This document shows, in pieces, positions 40,301 to 47,848 of a stretch of DNA of 64,000 nt; the first letter of the stretch is position 1, and each line of letters begins with the position of its first letter. A program made the position numbers and the translations under genes. The notes beneath the pieces were generated by a model. It had not been told where the DNA came from, made no database searches, and worked only from the letters and a program-made list of their open reading frames with translations. This DNA is from Tigriopus japonicus (lineage: Eukaryota > Arthropoda > Copepoda > Harpacticoida > Harpacticidae), in contig CM021312.1 in the NCBI GenBank assembly GCA_010645155.1, forward strand, positions 9,560,182 to 9,624,181, read 5' to 3'.

Positions 40301-43300
40301 GGTTCATTTTATAATCGAAAAAGTCTTGTATAATGATAATTACTGTTTTTGCTCAAAAAAAAAGTTGTGGTTTAATTTATCATTTTTACCGACATGAAAG
40401 GTTACTTGATTGGGACGCGGAGAATAGGTCACAAGCAAAAACGGTCACAGAAAAATGGTCACAGTACCTTTTTACTGTGACCTATCTACCTGTGACCGTT
40501 TTACTTGTGACCGTTTTACCTACAATCACTTGGCTGACACCTCCAAGTAGTAAGTTAAACCAAAAAATGCTCAAGTTAGCCCTAGACCAAGCAACCACTT
40601 CAAGGAATTGTCTTCCTCTTTTCACAATACGTCATTAATTGTCGAAATGTTGTTGGCACAAGGATGAGGAAAAAAATGGAGTAAATATAATCACTCTCGA
40701 GCATAACTTCATTAAACAAACTACTTTTTTCTACGACTTGAGAGTGAATGTTTCTTTGCTTTCTTCTTTATTTTTTTTAAGATATTACCCTTCCCGGTGC
40801 CTGAAGGCTCATCTAGCCATTATAATAAGATGAAATGTTTCCAGTACATGTCACTTTAAGGCCCTGTTGTTGAAGAAAATATGAAATTAAATTACATTTT
40901 GAACCTTAAAAACTGAAACATTAGGTCACATGTTCAGGTGATTTAAAAAGTTGGAGCTTACCAGAATATTTATTGTCAGATGAAATTCCTTCAAGTATAC
41001 TCTCAGTTAATTGCAGTCGCTGGGATGATTATTGCATACATGAGGTCGGATGTAAACAGCAATAATTAAAAAAGCAAGTATACTAAAGTTTCGTCAAAAA
41101 AGTCAAGCTCAAGTGTTGTCCTATTGCATAAACTGCCTTTTATATGAATCTTATGTACTCAGATTGTACTCGAGCATGGCTATTTTGACCATACACAAGT
41201 ACACTTAAGCTATTTAAATTACGGCATTTAACATCTAACCTTATATGTTAATGGTTTATTGCCAATAAACCATTATATGGGCTTGTCTAGTCATGATTCA
41301 AGCATGCATTAACCATTGGCTTCAAGGATATTTTATAATAAAAAGGCATGGCTTTCTTGAACTTTTATGGTGGCCATTTGCTAAATGATAACAAAATTCA
41401 AATGAAAGTTATTTTTTGCAACAAAGGAAGATGTATGAAGGACAGAAATCTGCACTAGAGGTTTACTTCCATACACACATAATATATGAATCTACACGAG
41501 AATGTCCTTGGGGTTTGTTAAATGACCTTTATCAAATCAGAAGTTAAAATCTAGTTATCTTTTGTTAGTAAAGAGGGTCACAATCAGTTAAATATGGTAA
41601 TATATCGCCTACTTTTTTTTGCAAAAACAGATGGCAAGTGTTTTCCTCTTGCTTCTTGGACAACCATCTGTTCCACTTGAAATTGGTCTTGTTAACAATA
41701 GATGTCTCGTTTTCTGGCGTCTGAAGTCGTTTGTTTGTACCTAGTTAAAGACATTAAAGACCTTGTTTCTTTTTCCCTTCCTTTCAGAATTACCACTCCA
41801 AGTGTGGACAGTGGCAATCCCGAGCCTTCTCCCACAGCCCTCATTGAAGATCAGAGCTCCACGAATGACTTTCAAGCCATAGAGGAGCTTAAGACCTTAA
41901 ACGAGGAGATTGCCCTCCTTGGTAGCCATCTCCAAGATCTTCCAGATGACACATTAAGCTCAGCTTCAGGTTGTCAATCACCCATTTCCTCAGAAGGAGG
42001 CATGTACCCACAGGAACTGGTGGACAACTTTGCTCTGAATCTCCACAGGTATTTGTGATTATATATATTGTACTGTCGTTTTGAGGGAAAACCCCTCTCT
42101 GTGCACACATCAGTTTCTTTTTCGAGGAAAAGAATCATTTGACAATTTGTTTTGGAAGAAGGAATGACAATTTTGTACCGATAAAAGGATAACGAGGAGG
42201 GATCAAAAGGCTCGATTCAGATGTTTTTGTAAATGGAACTGCCAAAGTAGTGATGTAGTGTGAAAATGTTTTTGGTTGATTGGTTTGCCCACAGGGCCAT
42301 CCGTATTTAGTGTCCCATATCAAGCAAAAACTACCCAAAACATAATGACGCCATACTATTATTGAAGAAATACCAGTTAAAGGAAACATCTTTAGGTAAA
42401 GAGTCTTAGGTGAATGACTTGTTTAGAAACTATGATTTTTGTATTTAGGAGTGGCTCACACACAAAAACTACGCGCGTTCTATTCTGGAAAATCAAATTA
42501 AGGATTTCAACCCAAGCTTAAAATAGATGCTTATAGATGGCGCAATAGGTGAGGGCGTGAAAGGAGAAGTCTTGTGAGCTTAGCGCTTAGTACTTGCCGC
42601 CTCTTTTGCACCATATTCTGGCAATTTTGAAGCTTGGGTTAAAATCCTTCATCGTGGCTGAATTACTTAGATAACAGCACACAATGGTGGCAAACACGTG
42701 CACATTTCCTATTAATTATACCAAAGAGTTACATTGACTTCTTGTTTTCTCATAAATTAATGCTAGAGCCTAAGTGACGTCTATCATGGACTACCTTTTA
42801 AGCCGAAGGACAAATTTTTGCTTTATTTTACCACCATCCAGTGTGATTTTAGAAGAATGTCATTAAGCATTTGATTATTTTCAGTAGGTAGTTTTTTAGT
42901 AAAAAGGATGATGTGTCCTTCCCTGACAACAATTCATTACTATCTTCTTGGGCATTCCTCGTGTCTTTTAGGATCGACAAGGACGTTCAACGCTGTGATC
43001 GGAATCTGGCCTATTTCACGGACACCAATCTCGAGAAACTGCGGAATGTGATCACCACATATGTGTGGGAGAACTTGGATGTGGGATACATGCAAGGAAT
43101 GTGCGATCTTGTGGCTCCCATTCTGGTCATCTTTGATGATGAGGCTATCACACATGCCTGCTTTTCAAAACTCATGGAGCGAATGCTAAGGTACTTTGAA
43201 GCGTGTGATAATATGAAAAATGATCAGCACAAAGACTTGTCTTGTCAGTGGAAAAGCGATTTTTTACTACTTTGAACTGAGTTTTTTTCCGTTACTTGTA

Positions 43301-44843
43301 CCAAGAACCACTGAATTTCACTGGACTGGGAGTCTAACGAAAAGAATCATGATTTCCAATAGGAACACATCAATTACGTTCTTCTGCAAATGAGACCTTG
43401 TCTATGTTGACTTGAACACGTATTTTGATTTTCAGCTCAATCCAACGTCGGGGTCAAAAGTTATGCTCTCTCAAAGTTCAGTGCAAATCCTTCCGAGAAT
43501 CCTACCGAAAACTAGCCCTTTTCTGTTTATTGTTTTACCACAAAAGGATAAACGCATTCATTCTATACTCTCTTCAGTACCTAAGTTTGAGAAGACATGA
43601 CTTTTCACTCCGGCATTCGATTGAGTTGTAATTTGAAATACGTACTCTACTGAGTACAAGCCAGGTCTCGTTTGCAGAAGAACACAATTGAATTAATCCT
43701 TTTAGAAATCATAATTCTTACCGTTAGCCTCTTACTCCAGAAATTCAGTGCTTCTTGCTTGTACCTTTGTGCAGAATGGTTTGTAAAAATTACAATTTCC
43801 ATTGAGCAGGTTTGGTGAAAATCTTCGGATATTGTGGAGTAACAACATAAATATGGTTTTCCTTGAAGCAAGCATCCTTCTCACTAAAATTCAGTTTTTT
43901 TTCAAATAAGTTTAGATGTGATTTGTACAATCTTAGGGTAGCATGTTTGGGCTTATTTCTAATTTAAACATAAACAATCATCTTTATTTTACTTTCAGTT
44001 TTATAGTATTAAGACTTTATTGTAATATTTTAACGTTAAATTTGGAATGATTTTTTTGGTATTATCATTTCAACCTAATGCATGCTTTTCCATCAGCAGT
44101 AACAATTAACTCCAACGTAATTAACTCCAGCTGTTTTGAGAAAGCAATGATAGAAAACCATACCATTATGGGGTTTAACATACTTTAGATTTTTTGGAAT
44201 TATTTCTATTACATGAAGGGGAATTAATTTCTCCAGTAAAAACCTCGTCAAACAAAACCACAAACAATCATTTTGATTCGGACGTAGAAATAATTCAACT
44301 TAAACATAATTTGCCTAAGTTACAATAAATATAGCTTCTCCTTCTGTTTTAGCAACTTTCCCACGGGTACACAAATGGATGAGAATTTCGCCAACATGAG
44401 ATCTCTCATTCAAGTTCTGGATCAGACTCTGTATGATACCATCCAACAAAACGGAGACTTTAGTCACTTTTACTTCTGCTATCGGTAATTCGCTCTCTTT
44501 TTGTTTCTCAATCGAGGAAAAAAAGCTAATCTATTCCGACCTTTCCTATTCTATTTTAAGATGGTTCCTACTGGACTTCAAGCGAGAATTCACATATCAC
44601 GAGATCTATTTGGTCTGGGAGACCATTTGGGCTAGTCGGAAAGTGGTGTCGAGTGATTTTTATCTTTTTGTGGCACTGGCTTTGGTGGAAAACTACCGGG
44701 ATATCATATTGGATCGAAACATGGACTTTACGGACATTATCAAGTTCTTCAATGAGATGGCTGAGAAGCATCACGCTCGGGATATTCTACAGATTGCCAG
44801 AGATCTAGTACATCAACTCCAAACAATGATCAGCGATGACTAA
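10096..44843 (+). CDS. SGSM: SGSM1/2 ortholog: RUN-TBC Rab GTPase-activating protein, 17 coding exons
   Basis: Complete gene for a small G protein signalling modulator. Joined exons: 10096-10303, 12866-13040, 17871-18002, 20844-20960, 21809-22044, 24143-24351, 26455-26691, 27601-27896, 33730-33987, 36056-36362, 37793-37973, 38041-38168, 39957-40219, 41788-42048, 42972-43190, 44353-44484, 44561-44843; 3642 bases, 1213 residues, every phase consistent. The RUN domain is about residues 28-215; a PH-like Rab-binding region about 290-500; the TBC domain starts near 715 and resumes at 1003. Catalytic motifs are intact: RxxxW (R723-W727), IxxDxxR (I1004-R1010, arginine finger R1010) and YxQ (Y1042-Q1044). 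Vertebrate family members bind Rab9A through the PH-like region and act as GAPs for Rab32/33B or Rab36 on endosomal and Golgi-related membranes; the same role here is inferred. The length is close to vertebrate SGSM1. SGSM1 and SGSM2 cannot be separated for an invertebrate single copy. Confidence 0.95.
10819..10951. mobile_element. Palindromic MITE, CAGCTGA-core family, copy B
   Basis: The ends CTATTTTTTGCTGTGGAGC and GCTCCACAGCAAAAAAAATAG are inverted repeats. Inside are GGAAATTCCAGAAGTTTCA, two CAGCTGA cores and the complementary TGAGAAACGTCTGGGAGTTC. It lies in SGSM intron 1 and has no coding potential. Confidence 0.75.
12328..12763. mobile_element. Inverted-repeat MITE, CAAGAACCACTGAATTTC family, copy 1
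   Basis: The left end CAAGAACCACTGAATTTC and reversed right end CAAGAACCACGGAATTTTC pair, and further imperfect complementarity continues inward. Related copies sit at 37264-37701 and 43302-43757. This is the most diverged of the three and has no clear target duplication. It ends about 100 bases before SGSM exon 2. Confidence 0.6.
12866..13040 (+). CDS. SGSM: SGSM coding exon 2 (RUN domain)
   Basis: Residues 70-127. Starts [20 protein letters not shown], matching the conserved GLKRRA block of SGSM RUN domains, then an acidic/basic helix ([18 protein letters not shown]). Acceptor TTCTAG, donor AG/GTAACC, phase 1 in and phase 2 out. Confidence 0.92.
13780..13825. other. Assembly gap (46 N)
   Basis: A run of N inside SGSM intron 2, immediately before the readable part of a LINE fragment. 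The open frames reported across it are artefacts of the unknown bases. Confidence 0.95.
13826..14565 (+). mobile_element. Non-LTR retrotransposon (LINE) fragment, C-terminal part of the reverse transcriptase ORF
   Basis: After the gap a frame of about 245 codons stays open to a TAA/TGA-region stop at 14565. It shows the thumb/C-terminal hallmarks of CR1/Jockey-type ORF2: [55 protein letters not shown], and a terminal [13 protein letters not shown]. The YADD catalytic part would lie left of 13826 and is missing or hidden in the gap. It is inserted in sense orientation in SGSM intron 2. The frame lacks internal stops, so the copy is fairly young. Closely related to the copy at 48895-50120. Confidence 0.85.
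17871..18002 (+). CDS. SGSM: SGSM coding exon 3 (RUN domain)
   Basis: Residues 128-171. Contains [18 protein letters not shown], the signature WIR-ALFEK helix of the family, and ends QESDR. Acceptor TTTATAG, donor AG/GTAGGT, phase 2 on both sides. Confidence 0.93.
18208..18374. mobile_element. Palindromic MITE, CAGCTGA-core family, copy C
   Basis: The longest and cleanest copy. The outer GAGGGTGGAAAAAAAAG pairs with the reversed right end (GAGGGTGGATAAAAAAG), followed by CCTGCAGAGCAGAAATTCTA against its complement. The centre has CAGCTGACCCCAGCTGACC. TATCAG occurs just outside both ends (18200-18205 and 18375-18380), a possible target duplication. Lies in SGSM intron 3. Confidence 0.8.
18828..18845. 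repeat. Perfect 18-bp palindrome TTCAATCAGCTGATTGAA
   Basis: Self-complementary without a spacer and centred on CAGCTG, the same core as the nearby MITE family. It may be a relic or chance. Confidence 0.6.
19330..20115. repeat. AATTAC-rich degenerate repeat region, interrupted by an inverted-repeat element
   Basis: Motifs such as CAATTACTTT, TACAATTACTTT and GTAATTGTAATTTTGTAATT recur on both sides of the element at 19470-19775, left copies mostly in one orientation and right copies in the other. This suggests a larger decayed foldback element into which 19470-19775 inserted. The limits are approximate. Confidence 0.5.
19470..19775. mobile_element. Inverted-repeat MITE, 306 bp, about 90-bp arms
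   Basis: AAAATTTCAGCTGATTCCAC at the left is mirrored by GTGGAATCAGCTGAAATTTT at the right. The arms continue through GCGCCTCTTGCGGTCAGATT and GCCAGCTAGAGAGTG with few mismatches up to TTTTAATGCCAC. No target duplication is obvious at the outer edges. Lies in SGSM intron 3. Confidence 0.8.
20171..20262. repeat. Dispersed repeat, copy 1 of 2
   Basis: TAAAATGAGAGGTTATTTCA through TGGTATTCTGTGATGTATCC matches 32943-33034 with scattered mismatches in the same orientation. Element type unknown. Confidence 0.7.
20844..20960 (+). CDS. SGSM: SGSM coding exon 4 (RUN domain)
   Basis: Residues 172-210. [17 protein letters not shown] then [16 protein letters not shown], the most conserved block of the SGSM RUN domain. 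Acceptor TTCTTAG, donor TG/GTAAGT, phase 2 both sides. Confidence 0.95.
21809..22044 (+). CDS. SGSM: SGSM coding exon 5 (end of RUN, linker)
   Basis: Residues 211-289. Starts [15 protein letters not shown] (conserved), followed by a serine-rich linker and the conserved [19 protein letters not shown]. Acceptor TTTCACAG, donor G/GTATGA, phase 2 in and 1 out. Confidence 0.94.
23557..23702. mobile_element. Palindromic MITE, CAGCTGA-core family, copy D
   Basis: Left CCGGGAAGTATTTTTTTT and right AAAAAAAACATTTTCCGTG are approximate inverted repeats. Inside, GGAAATTCCAGACGTTTC faces GTGAAACGTCAGGGATTTC, with GTCAGCTGACGA and CATCAGCTGACAC in the centre. Lies in SGSM intron 5. Confidence 0.75.
24143..24351 (+). 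CDS. SGSM: SGSM coding exon 6 (PH-like region start)
   Basis: Residues 290-359. [31 protein letters not shown] and LMNGST match the family's PH-like Rab-binding region; ends ILFMHCHQ. Acceptor TTGGCAG, donor CAG/GTGGGG, phase 1 in and 0 out. Confidence 0.94.
26455..26691 (+). CDS. SGSM: SGSM coding exon 7 (PH-like region)
   Basis: Residues 360-438. [20 protein letters not shown], then [20 protein letters not shown], the conserved GGHL-QFL-CLE block; ends in a basic stretch ([15 protein letters not shown]). Acceptor TCCTTAG, donor CAG/GTTAGA, phase 0 both sides. Confidence 0.93.
26834..26911. repeat. Imperfect GATAAAGATGA tandem repeat
   Basis: Degenerate short-period repeat of GATAAAGATGA/GAAAAAGATG units in SGSM intron 7. 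Simple-sequence DNA with no coding role seen. Confidence 0.7.
27601..27896 (+). CDS. SGSM: SGSM coding exon 8 (end of PH-like region, Ser-rich linker)
   Basis: Residues 439-536. [18 protein letters not shown] corresponds to the family's conserved D-VF-I strand; the rest is a low-complexity linker with [17 protein letters not shown]. Acceptor ATTTCCAG, donor AG/GTAAGG, phase 0 in and 2 out. Confidence 0.9.
28032..28823. mobile_element. mariner-like non-autonomous element, 792 bp
   Basis: CAGGGTGCGCCGACTAAAACT at the left and the reversed right end CAGGGTGGGGCACTCAAAACT match at most positions and are flanked by TA (28030-28031, 28824-28825), typical of Tc1/mariner insertion. No transposase frame. 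Lies in SGSM intron 8. Confidence 0.65.
31102..31396. mobile_element. Inverted-repeat MITE, about 295 bp, about 50-bp arms
   Basis: TGATGGGATTCAAGTACTTA / AATCAAGCCTTCCATGGGAG / GTTGCAAACTAGGG at the left is mirrored by CCCCAGTTGGCAACCTCCCT through GAATCTCATCA at the right, with few mismatches. No gene inside and no clear target duplication. SGSM intron 8. Confidence 0.75.
32242..32745. mobile_element. Dispersed AT-rich element with GCC(C)GGAAAAATATTT ends, copy 1
   Basis: Left AAGCCAGGAAATATTTTTTT and reversed right AAGCCCCGGAAAAATATTTG form short inverted ends. The interior (GCGCCATCTATTGAGGCAAA, then ATATCCGG-like sequence) is shared with 57180-57630. No coding frame. SGSM intron 8. Confidence 0.6.
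32943..33034. repeat. Dispersed repeat, copy 2 of 2
   Basis: Same-orientation match to 20171-20262 (TAAAATGAGAGGTTATTTCA ... TGGTATTCTGTAATATATCC). Confidence 0.7.
33730..33987 (+). CDS. SGSM: SGSM coding exon 9 (Ser/Asn-rich linker)
   Basis: Residues 537-622. An acidic and serine-rich linker, ending [16 protein letters not shown], which matches the family's L-L-C-TMK-QI-SR segment just before the TBC region. Acceptor TTTCCAG, donor AG/GTTAGC, phase 2 both sides. Confidence 0.92.
35273..35295. repeat. (AAAC)n microsatellite
   Basis: About five to six AAAC units in SGSM intron 9. Confidence 0.8.
36056..36362 (+). CDS. SGSM: SGSM coding exon 10 (start of TBC domain)
   Basis: Residues 623-725. 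[20 protein letters not shown] is the conserved block before TBC; the exon ends [15 protein letters not shown], the first half of TBC motif A. Acceptor TTTCTAG, donor CAG/GTAGGT, phase 2 in and 0 out. Confidence 0.94.
37264..37701. mobile_element. Inverted-repeat MITE, CAAGAACCACTGAATTTC family, copy 2
   Basis: Left CAAGAACGACTGAATTACTC and reversed right CAAGACGTACTGAATTTCTG, with inward complementarity through GGAATCATGATTTCTAACAG and AATGAGACCTTG. Near-matching heptamers flank it (CCTGATC 37257-37263, CCTGAGC 37702-37708). It ends 91 bases before SGSM exon 11. Confidence 0.75.
37793..37973 (+). CDS. SGSM: SGSM coding exon 11 (TBC motif A)
   Basis: Residues 726-785. [14 protein letters not shown] completes RxxxW with the previous exon; then [19 protein letters not shown], matching the family's EAIVRQRE block. 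Acceptor ATTTCAG, donor G/GTGAGC, phase 0 in and 1 out. The following intron is only 67 bases. Confidence 0.94.
38041..38168 (+). CDS. SGSM: SGSM coding exon 12 (TBC insert)
   Basis: Residues 786-828. Contains [11 protein letters not shown], matching the family's VFESVDE motif, in a serine-rich context. Acceptor TTTTAG, donor GAG/GTATTT, phase 1 in and 0 out. Confidence 0.92.
38736..39214. mobile_element. hAT-like MITE, 479 bp, TTATTTGCC-rich
   Basis: The ends TAGGGGTGCAGATTTC and reversed AAGGGGTGCAGATTTC agree except at the first base, and both sides carry the perfect 8-bp repeat TTGATGAT (38728-38735, 39215-39222). The interior is full of TTATTTGCCATTTTT units in both orientations. No gene. 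SGSM intron 12. Confidence 0.85.
39957..40219 (+). CDS. SGSM: SGSM coding exon 13 (polar insert)
   Basis: Residues 829-915. Highly polar and low complexity ([14 protein letters not shown], then [12 protein letters not shown]). Assigned by its position, splice sites (TTTCAG in, AA/GTAAGT out) and phase 0-2 fit rather than by conservation. Confidence 0.82.
40424..40515. repeat. GGTCAC / GTGACC degenerate repeats, cluster 1
   Basis: Units such as GGTCACAGAAAAATGGTCAC face GTGACCGTTTTACTTGTGAC, able to form a hairpin. The unit and the downstream ACAATCAY sequence are shared with 51005-51160. Confidence 0.6.
41788..42048 (+). CDS. SGSM: SGSM coding exon 14 (insert, return to TBC)
   Basis: Residues 916-1002. 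Acidic, leucine-containing stretch ([16 protein letters not shown]), then [20 protein letters not shown], matching the family's Y-PELLDL--VNLHR. Acceptor CTTTCAG, donor AG/GTATTT, phase 2 both sides. Confidence 0.92.
42291..42496. repeat. Dispersed repeat, uninterrupted copy
   Basis: Matches 51739-51830 plus 52833-52950 with moderate divergence (ACAGGGCCATCCGTATTTAG ... ACGCGCGTTCTATTCTG). It shows what the other locus looked like before its LINE insertion. Confidence 0.65.
42504..42649. mobile_element. Small inverted-repeat MITE, about 146 bp
   Basis: GGATTTCAACCCAAGCTT at the left is mirrored by AAGCTTGGGTTAAAATCC at the right. No target duplication identified; SGSM intron 14. Confidence 0.55.
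42972..43190 (+). CDS. SGSM: SGSM coding exon 15 (TBC catalytic core)
   Basis: Residues 1003-1075. [12 protein letters not shown] carries the IxxDxxR arginine finger (R1010) and [16 protein letters not shown] the YxQ glutamine finger (Q1044). Acceptor CTTTTAG, donor AG/GTACTT, phase 2 both sides. All catalytic residues are intact, so GAP activity is expected. Confidence 0.96.
43302..43757. mobile_element. Inverted-repeat MITE, CAAGAACCACTGAATTTC family, copy 3
   Basis: Left CAAGAACCACTGAATTTCAC and reversed right CAAGAAGCACTGAATTTCTG; pairing continues through GTTCTTCTGCAAATGAGACC against GGTCTCGTTTGCAGAAGAAC. The perfect heptamer CTTGTAC flanks both sides (43295-43301, 43758-43764). Lies 111 bases after SGSM exon 15. 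Confidence 0.8.
44353..44484 (+). CDS. SGSM: SGSM coding exon 16 (TBC domain)
   Basis: Residues 1076-1119. [20 protein letters not shown] then [11 protein letters not shown], nearly identical in pattern to vertebrate SGSM. Acceptor TGTTTTAG, donor CG/GTAATT, phase 2 both sides; the next intron is only 76 bases. Confidence 0.96.
44561..44843 (+). CDS. SGSM: SGSM coding exon 17 (end of TBC, stop)
   Basis: Residues 1120-1213 and TAA at 44841-44843. [40 protein letters not shown] and [10 protein letters not shown] are diagnostic of the SGSM TBC C-terminus. Acceptor ATTTTAAG is slightly unusual (AAG) but phase and homology fix it. Confidence 0.96.
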
Positions 44844-45571
44844 AAGGGACTTTTTCTTTCTTAGAAAAAAATGGTTTGGGATTTTTTTGCCCAGGTTTCG
44901 TGATGCCAAAATTTAACATTGCGAAAAAGTGAATCCTAGGACACGCAAATTTTAAAAGAAGCACACTCGAAACCTCGTTGATAAAACTGTTTTCTTTTTG
45001 TTCAAGTGTCAAAGCCTTTCTCCAGGAATTGACATTTTATATGGCATTCTTGTTGTATATTCTAGTGTAATTGTCACGTTCTTTTGTTCATTGCATGTTA
45101 CGGTAGTTGTTCATAAAACCTTGATGTGCTTCCCCCTGGATTTCAGCAGATATTGTTGTAGAAGGAGATATATTACAATGCATTTAGACTCGAAAGTATT
45201 AGCAGACCTTCAGCCAGTCTGATGGTGAACAGTTTAATTTGCTGGATCGAATGATACCGATTTGAACTTTACCAAGTGAGCCTCCTAAAGTCAACTCATG
45301 TGATCAGAGTACACCCATAGTCATATCTATTTCAAAGTATTGTTAAATTTCGTATTTTCGTATGAACCCGTTATGATTGATTATTGATTCCTAAATGTGG
45401 TCCATATCAGCTCGAAATTGAAAAATGTATGTGCAAATCCAAGGCGGCGTGCATATCAAATATTCTAACAAATCCATTGTACCTGTTACTCAAGCCATTA
45501 CTCCCGAAAAAAAAAACAAATGTTCCCAAATACTGTATAAGTGTTATTTGAAAATACTTTGAAAAGTTTGA

Positions 45572-45577
45572 AATAAA
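45572..45577 (+). promoter_or_regulatory. Candidate polyadenylation signal for SGSM
   Basis: AATAAA 729 bases past the SGSM stop. It is the clearest one I see in that stretch, but the true 3' end could be elsewhere. Confidence 0.35.
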
Positions 45578-45579
45578 TG

Positions 45580-47130
45580 TTTCCGTTCCAAGATACCAAA
45601 ATAATAATGGACATTCATGTTTCCAGCGTTGTTAAGAGCTTAAAAAGCTTGCAAGGAATTCATTTAACAAAGTAATTATGTCATATCATTCTCTAGTAAA
45701 TGCAACTTTTTTCAATTTTCCCGTTTATTTCCATTTTTTGCAATTTTTCAAGTTTTGTGCAATTTTTTAGCAATTTCCATGCATTTTCCCGAGATTCCCG
45801 CCAAAAGCCTGTTCCATTTGAGCAAAAACTGGTTTTGAGTACAGCAATTATTCAATGTGGCCAAAATAGTGCCAAAGATTTCAGTTGTATAGAGTCCTTT
45901 AAGCGCAACCAGTGAAATGGAAAACACGTGCAACCTTTGAGCTTTAATACGCAAAATTTTTGTTCTTACGTGTCCAATATAGTACATTGAGAAGTTCGAA
46001 AATATGCCAAACGATTGTGTCCTTTCACTGAGTAATGATAAATATATATGACCGCAGTTTGATGGCAGCACATTGGAATGTGCATTCCGAGTTATCTTGG
46101 AGTTAAAACTTGTCACTGAGTCATTGAAATTTGCCTCAAGTTGATACTAGTAATTGATTCAATTTGATTTCAATCTGTTCAATCTTTTGGGATTGCCACC
46201 AATGCCATTGGCCCATTGCAAAAATGTTGTAAAAACCCTTTTGCTTGATCTTGATGGCACCCCAGGCCCTAAGTCTTCAATAATAGGGCCACTTTTTGGA
46301 TATTCTCTATAAATGAACGGATTTTTCTCAGAAGTGACAAATGTACAGTTTTACGTGAATTGGCAGTCAAAACGAATTAGCGCGAGCAAAAATGACTGAG
46401 CAGATTGAAAATCAGATTGAATACTATCAGTAGTTGATACTTATGCATTCGTATTTGGCTTCAATATCAAATTTTTGAGCCCTGGATAATTTGGATCAAA
46501 AGCCGTAATTTACGCTCAACGCCATCTGTTGTACTTTCCTCAAACTCGTGTGAAACGTTCACAGCCTTGTGCTACGAGAAATTCTTAGAAAAGCTTAACA
46601 CAAAAAATCATTTTTGTTACAAACAAGCACCATCCACCTTTGTTCATAGTTAGTTTCTCAGAATTCAATGGAACACTTCATTGTTAAGATGTAACAACAA
46701 ATAAACTTTGCAAGCCCATTGAAGACCATTCAAAATGGTCTTTCCAAGACAGGAGGTTTTGTGCAATTTTCAGTGCAATATTTGCCGTTTTTTTGAGCAA
46801 TTTTTTTCGCAATTTTGGCCAATTTATTGTGCAATAGGATGACATCCTTAGTAATCACAGTGTTCTTACATGGAACCCTTATTTGCTCAGGAACTACAAC
46901 TTTATAAAAGGTGTTGACACGTCGTTTTCAAGTCGTATTCTTCGTAATGCCGATGTAGATTTGATGATACTACAATTATTCAAGGTTGTTATAACCTAAT
47001 GTCAGAAAGGCTATGATATTTCACCTTGAACTTTAAATTTCACTTTTTCCTTGAGGCTATATGATTTAGCAATTCGAGAAACACTCATAGTTATAACTCC
47101 TGTGATATTTCATGCCTCCAATAACTCGTC
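45580..47130. other. Intergenic, no gene seen
   Basis: AT-rich sequence between the SGSM 3' end and the tandem repeat. Pieces such as GTGCAATTTTTTAGCAATTT (near 45760) and TTGAGCAATTTTTTTCGCAA (near 46790) suggest a decayed repeat, but I could not pair its ends. No coding frame is convincing. Confidence 0.4.
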
Positions 47131-47315
47131 TTTTTGAAAAATAAGTTGATTTCTTGTTACTATTTGAAAAATAAGTTGATTTCTTGTTACTATTTGAAAA
47201 ATAAGTTGATTTCTTGTTACTATTTGAAAAATAAGTTGATTTTTTGTTACTATTTGAAAAATAAATTGATTTTTTGTTACTATTTGAAAAATAAGTTGAT
47301 TTTTTGTTACTATTT
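47131..47315. repeat. 30-bp tandem repeat, six copies
   Basis: Six consecutive units of TGAAAAATAAGTTGATTTCT-type sequence with exact 30-base period. Units 1-3 read GATTTCTTG and units 4-6 GATTTTTTG, and unit 5 has one further change. Because 30 is a multiple of 3, repetitive open frames arise on both strands (SNSNKKSTYF-type minus, NKLISCYYLK-type plus); these are by-products. Confidence 0.95.
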
Positions 47316-47720
47316 AGAATTTCGTTACTGAAATTGAGGAGTGTCATTGGAATTTTCTAATGAAGAATGTACGACTTGGAATAAAATGTTGGCAGTTTTC
47401 CAAAATATATGTAATGCAAACGCGGCAAGCATTGTTTCCATATTAAACTGCCCCACACGAATCTCCCAACATCTTGAAACATTTCTCAAAGGAAAATAGA
47501 AATAATTAGATCAATTGGCCTTCAAAATTGCATTGGCGGATTTTCAAGAAAAAAAGAGTATGTCGCTCACCTCTAACCAGAAAAAAATGAAAAATCTTCG
47601 GGTTGAATGTCTTACCACACCTTGGGAGCCAAAATGCTGATTAAAAGCATTTATTAAATTAAGACTTTCAAGAATAACCAATTTTTATTAATTCGTTTCA
47701 ATTGTTAACAACAAAACATT

Positions 47721-47848
47721 GAGATAGTATTACGATGTTAACTCTGTACAAGTCGATTGTTCAGCCGCATCTTGAATATGCCTCACCCATTTGGGCTCCA
47801 ATGAGTTCAGCAGGTTTGCAAAAGGTCGAGCAGGTCCAAAGATCTTTC
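47721..47848 (+). mobile_element. LINE fragment cut by assembly gap
   Basis: From GAGATAGTATTACGATG the sequence encodes [20 protein letters not shown], nearly identical in bases to 49439-49566 on the minus strand, and runs straight into the N gap. With the minus-strand copy it forms an inverted pair about 1.7 kb apart. Confidence 0.85.

Noticed and set aside
47066..47347. Repetitive Ser/Asn/Lys protein on either strand
   Set aside because: Produced by the 30-bp tandem repeat, whose period is a multiple of three.
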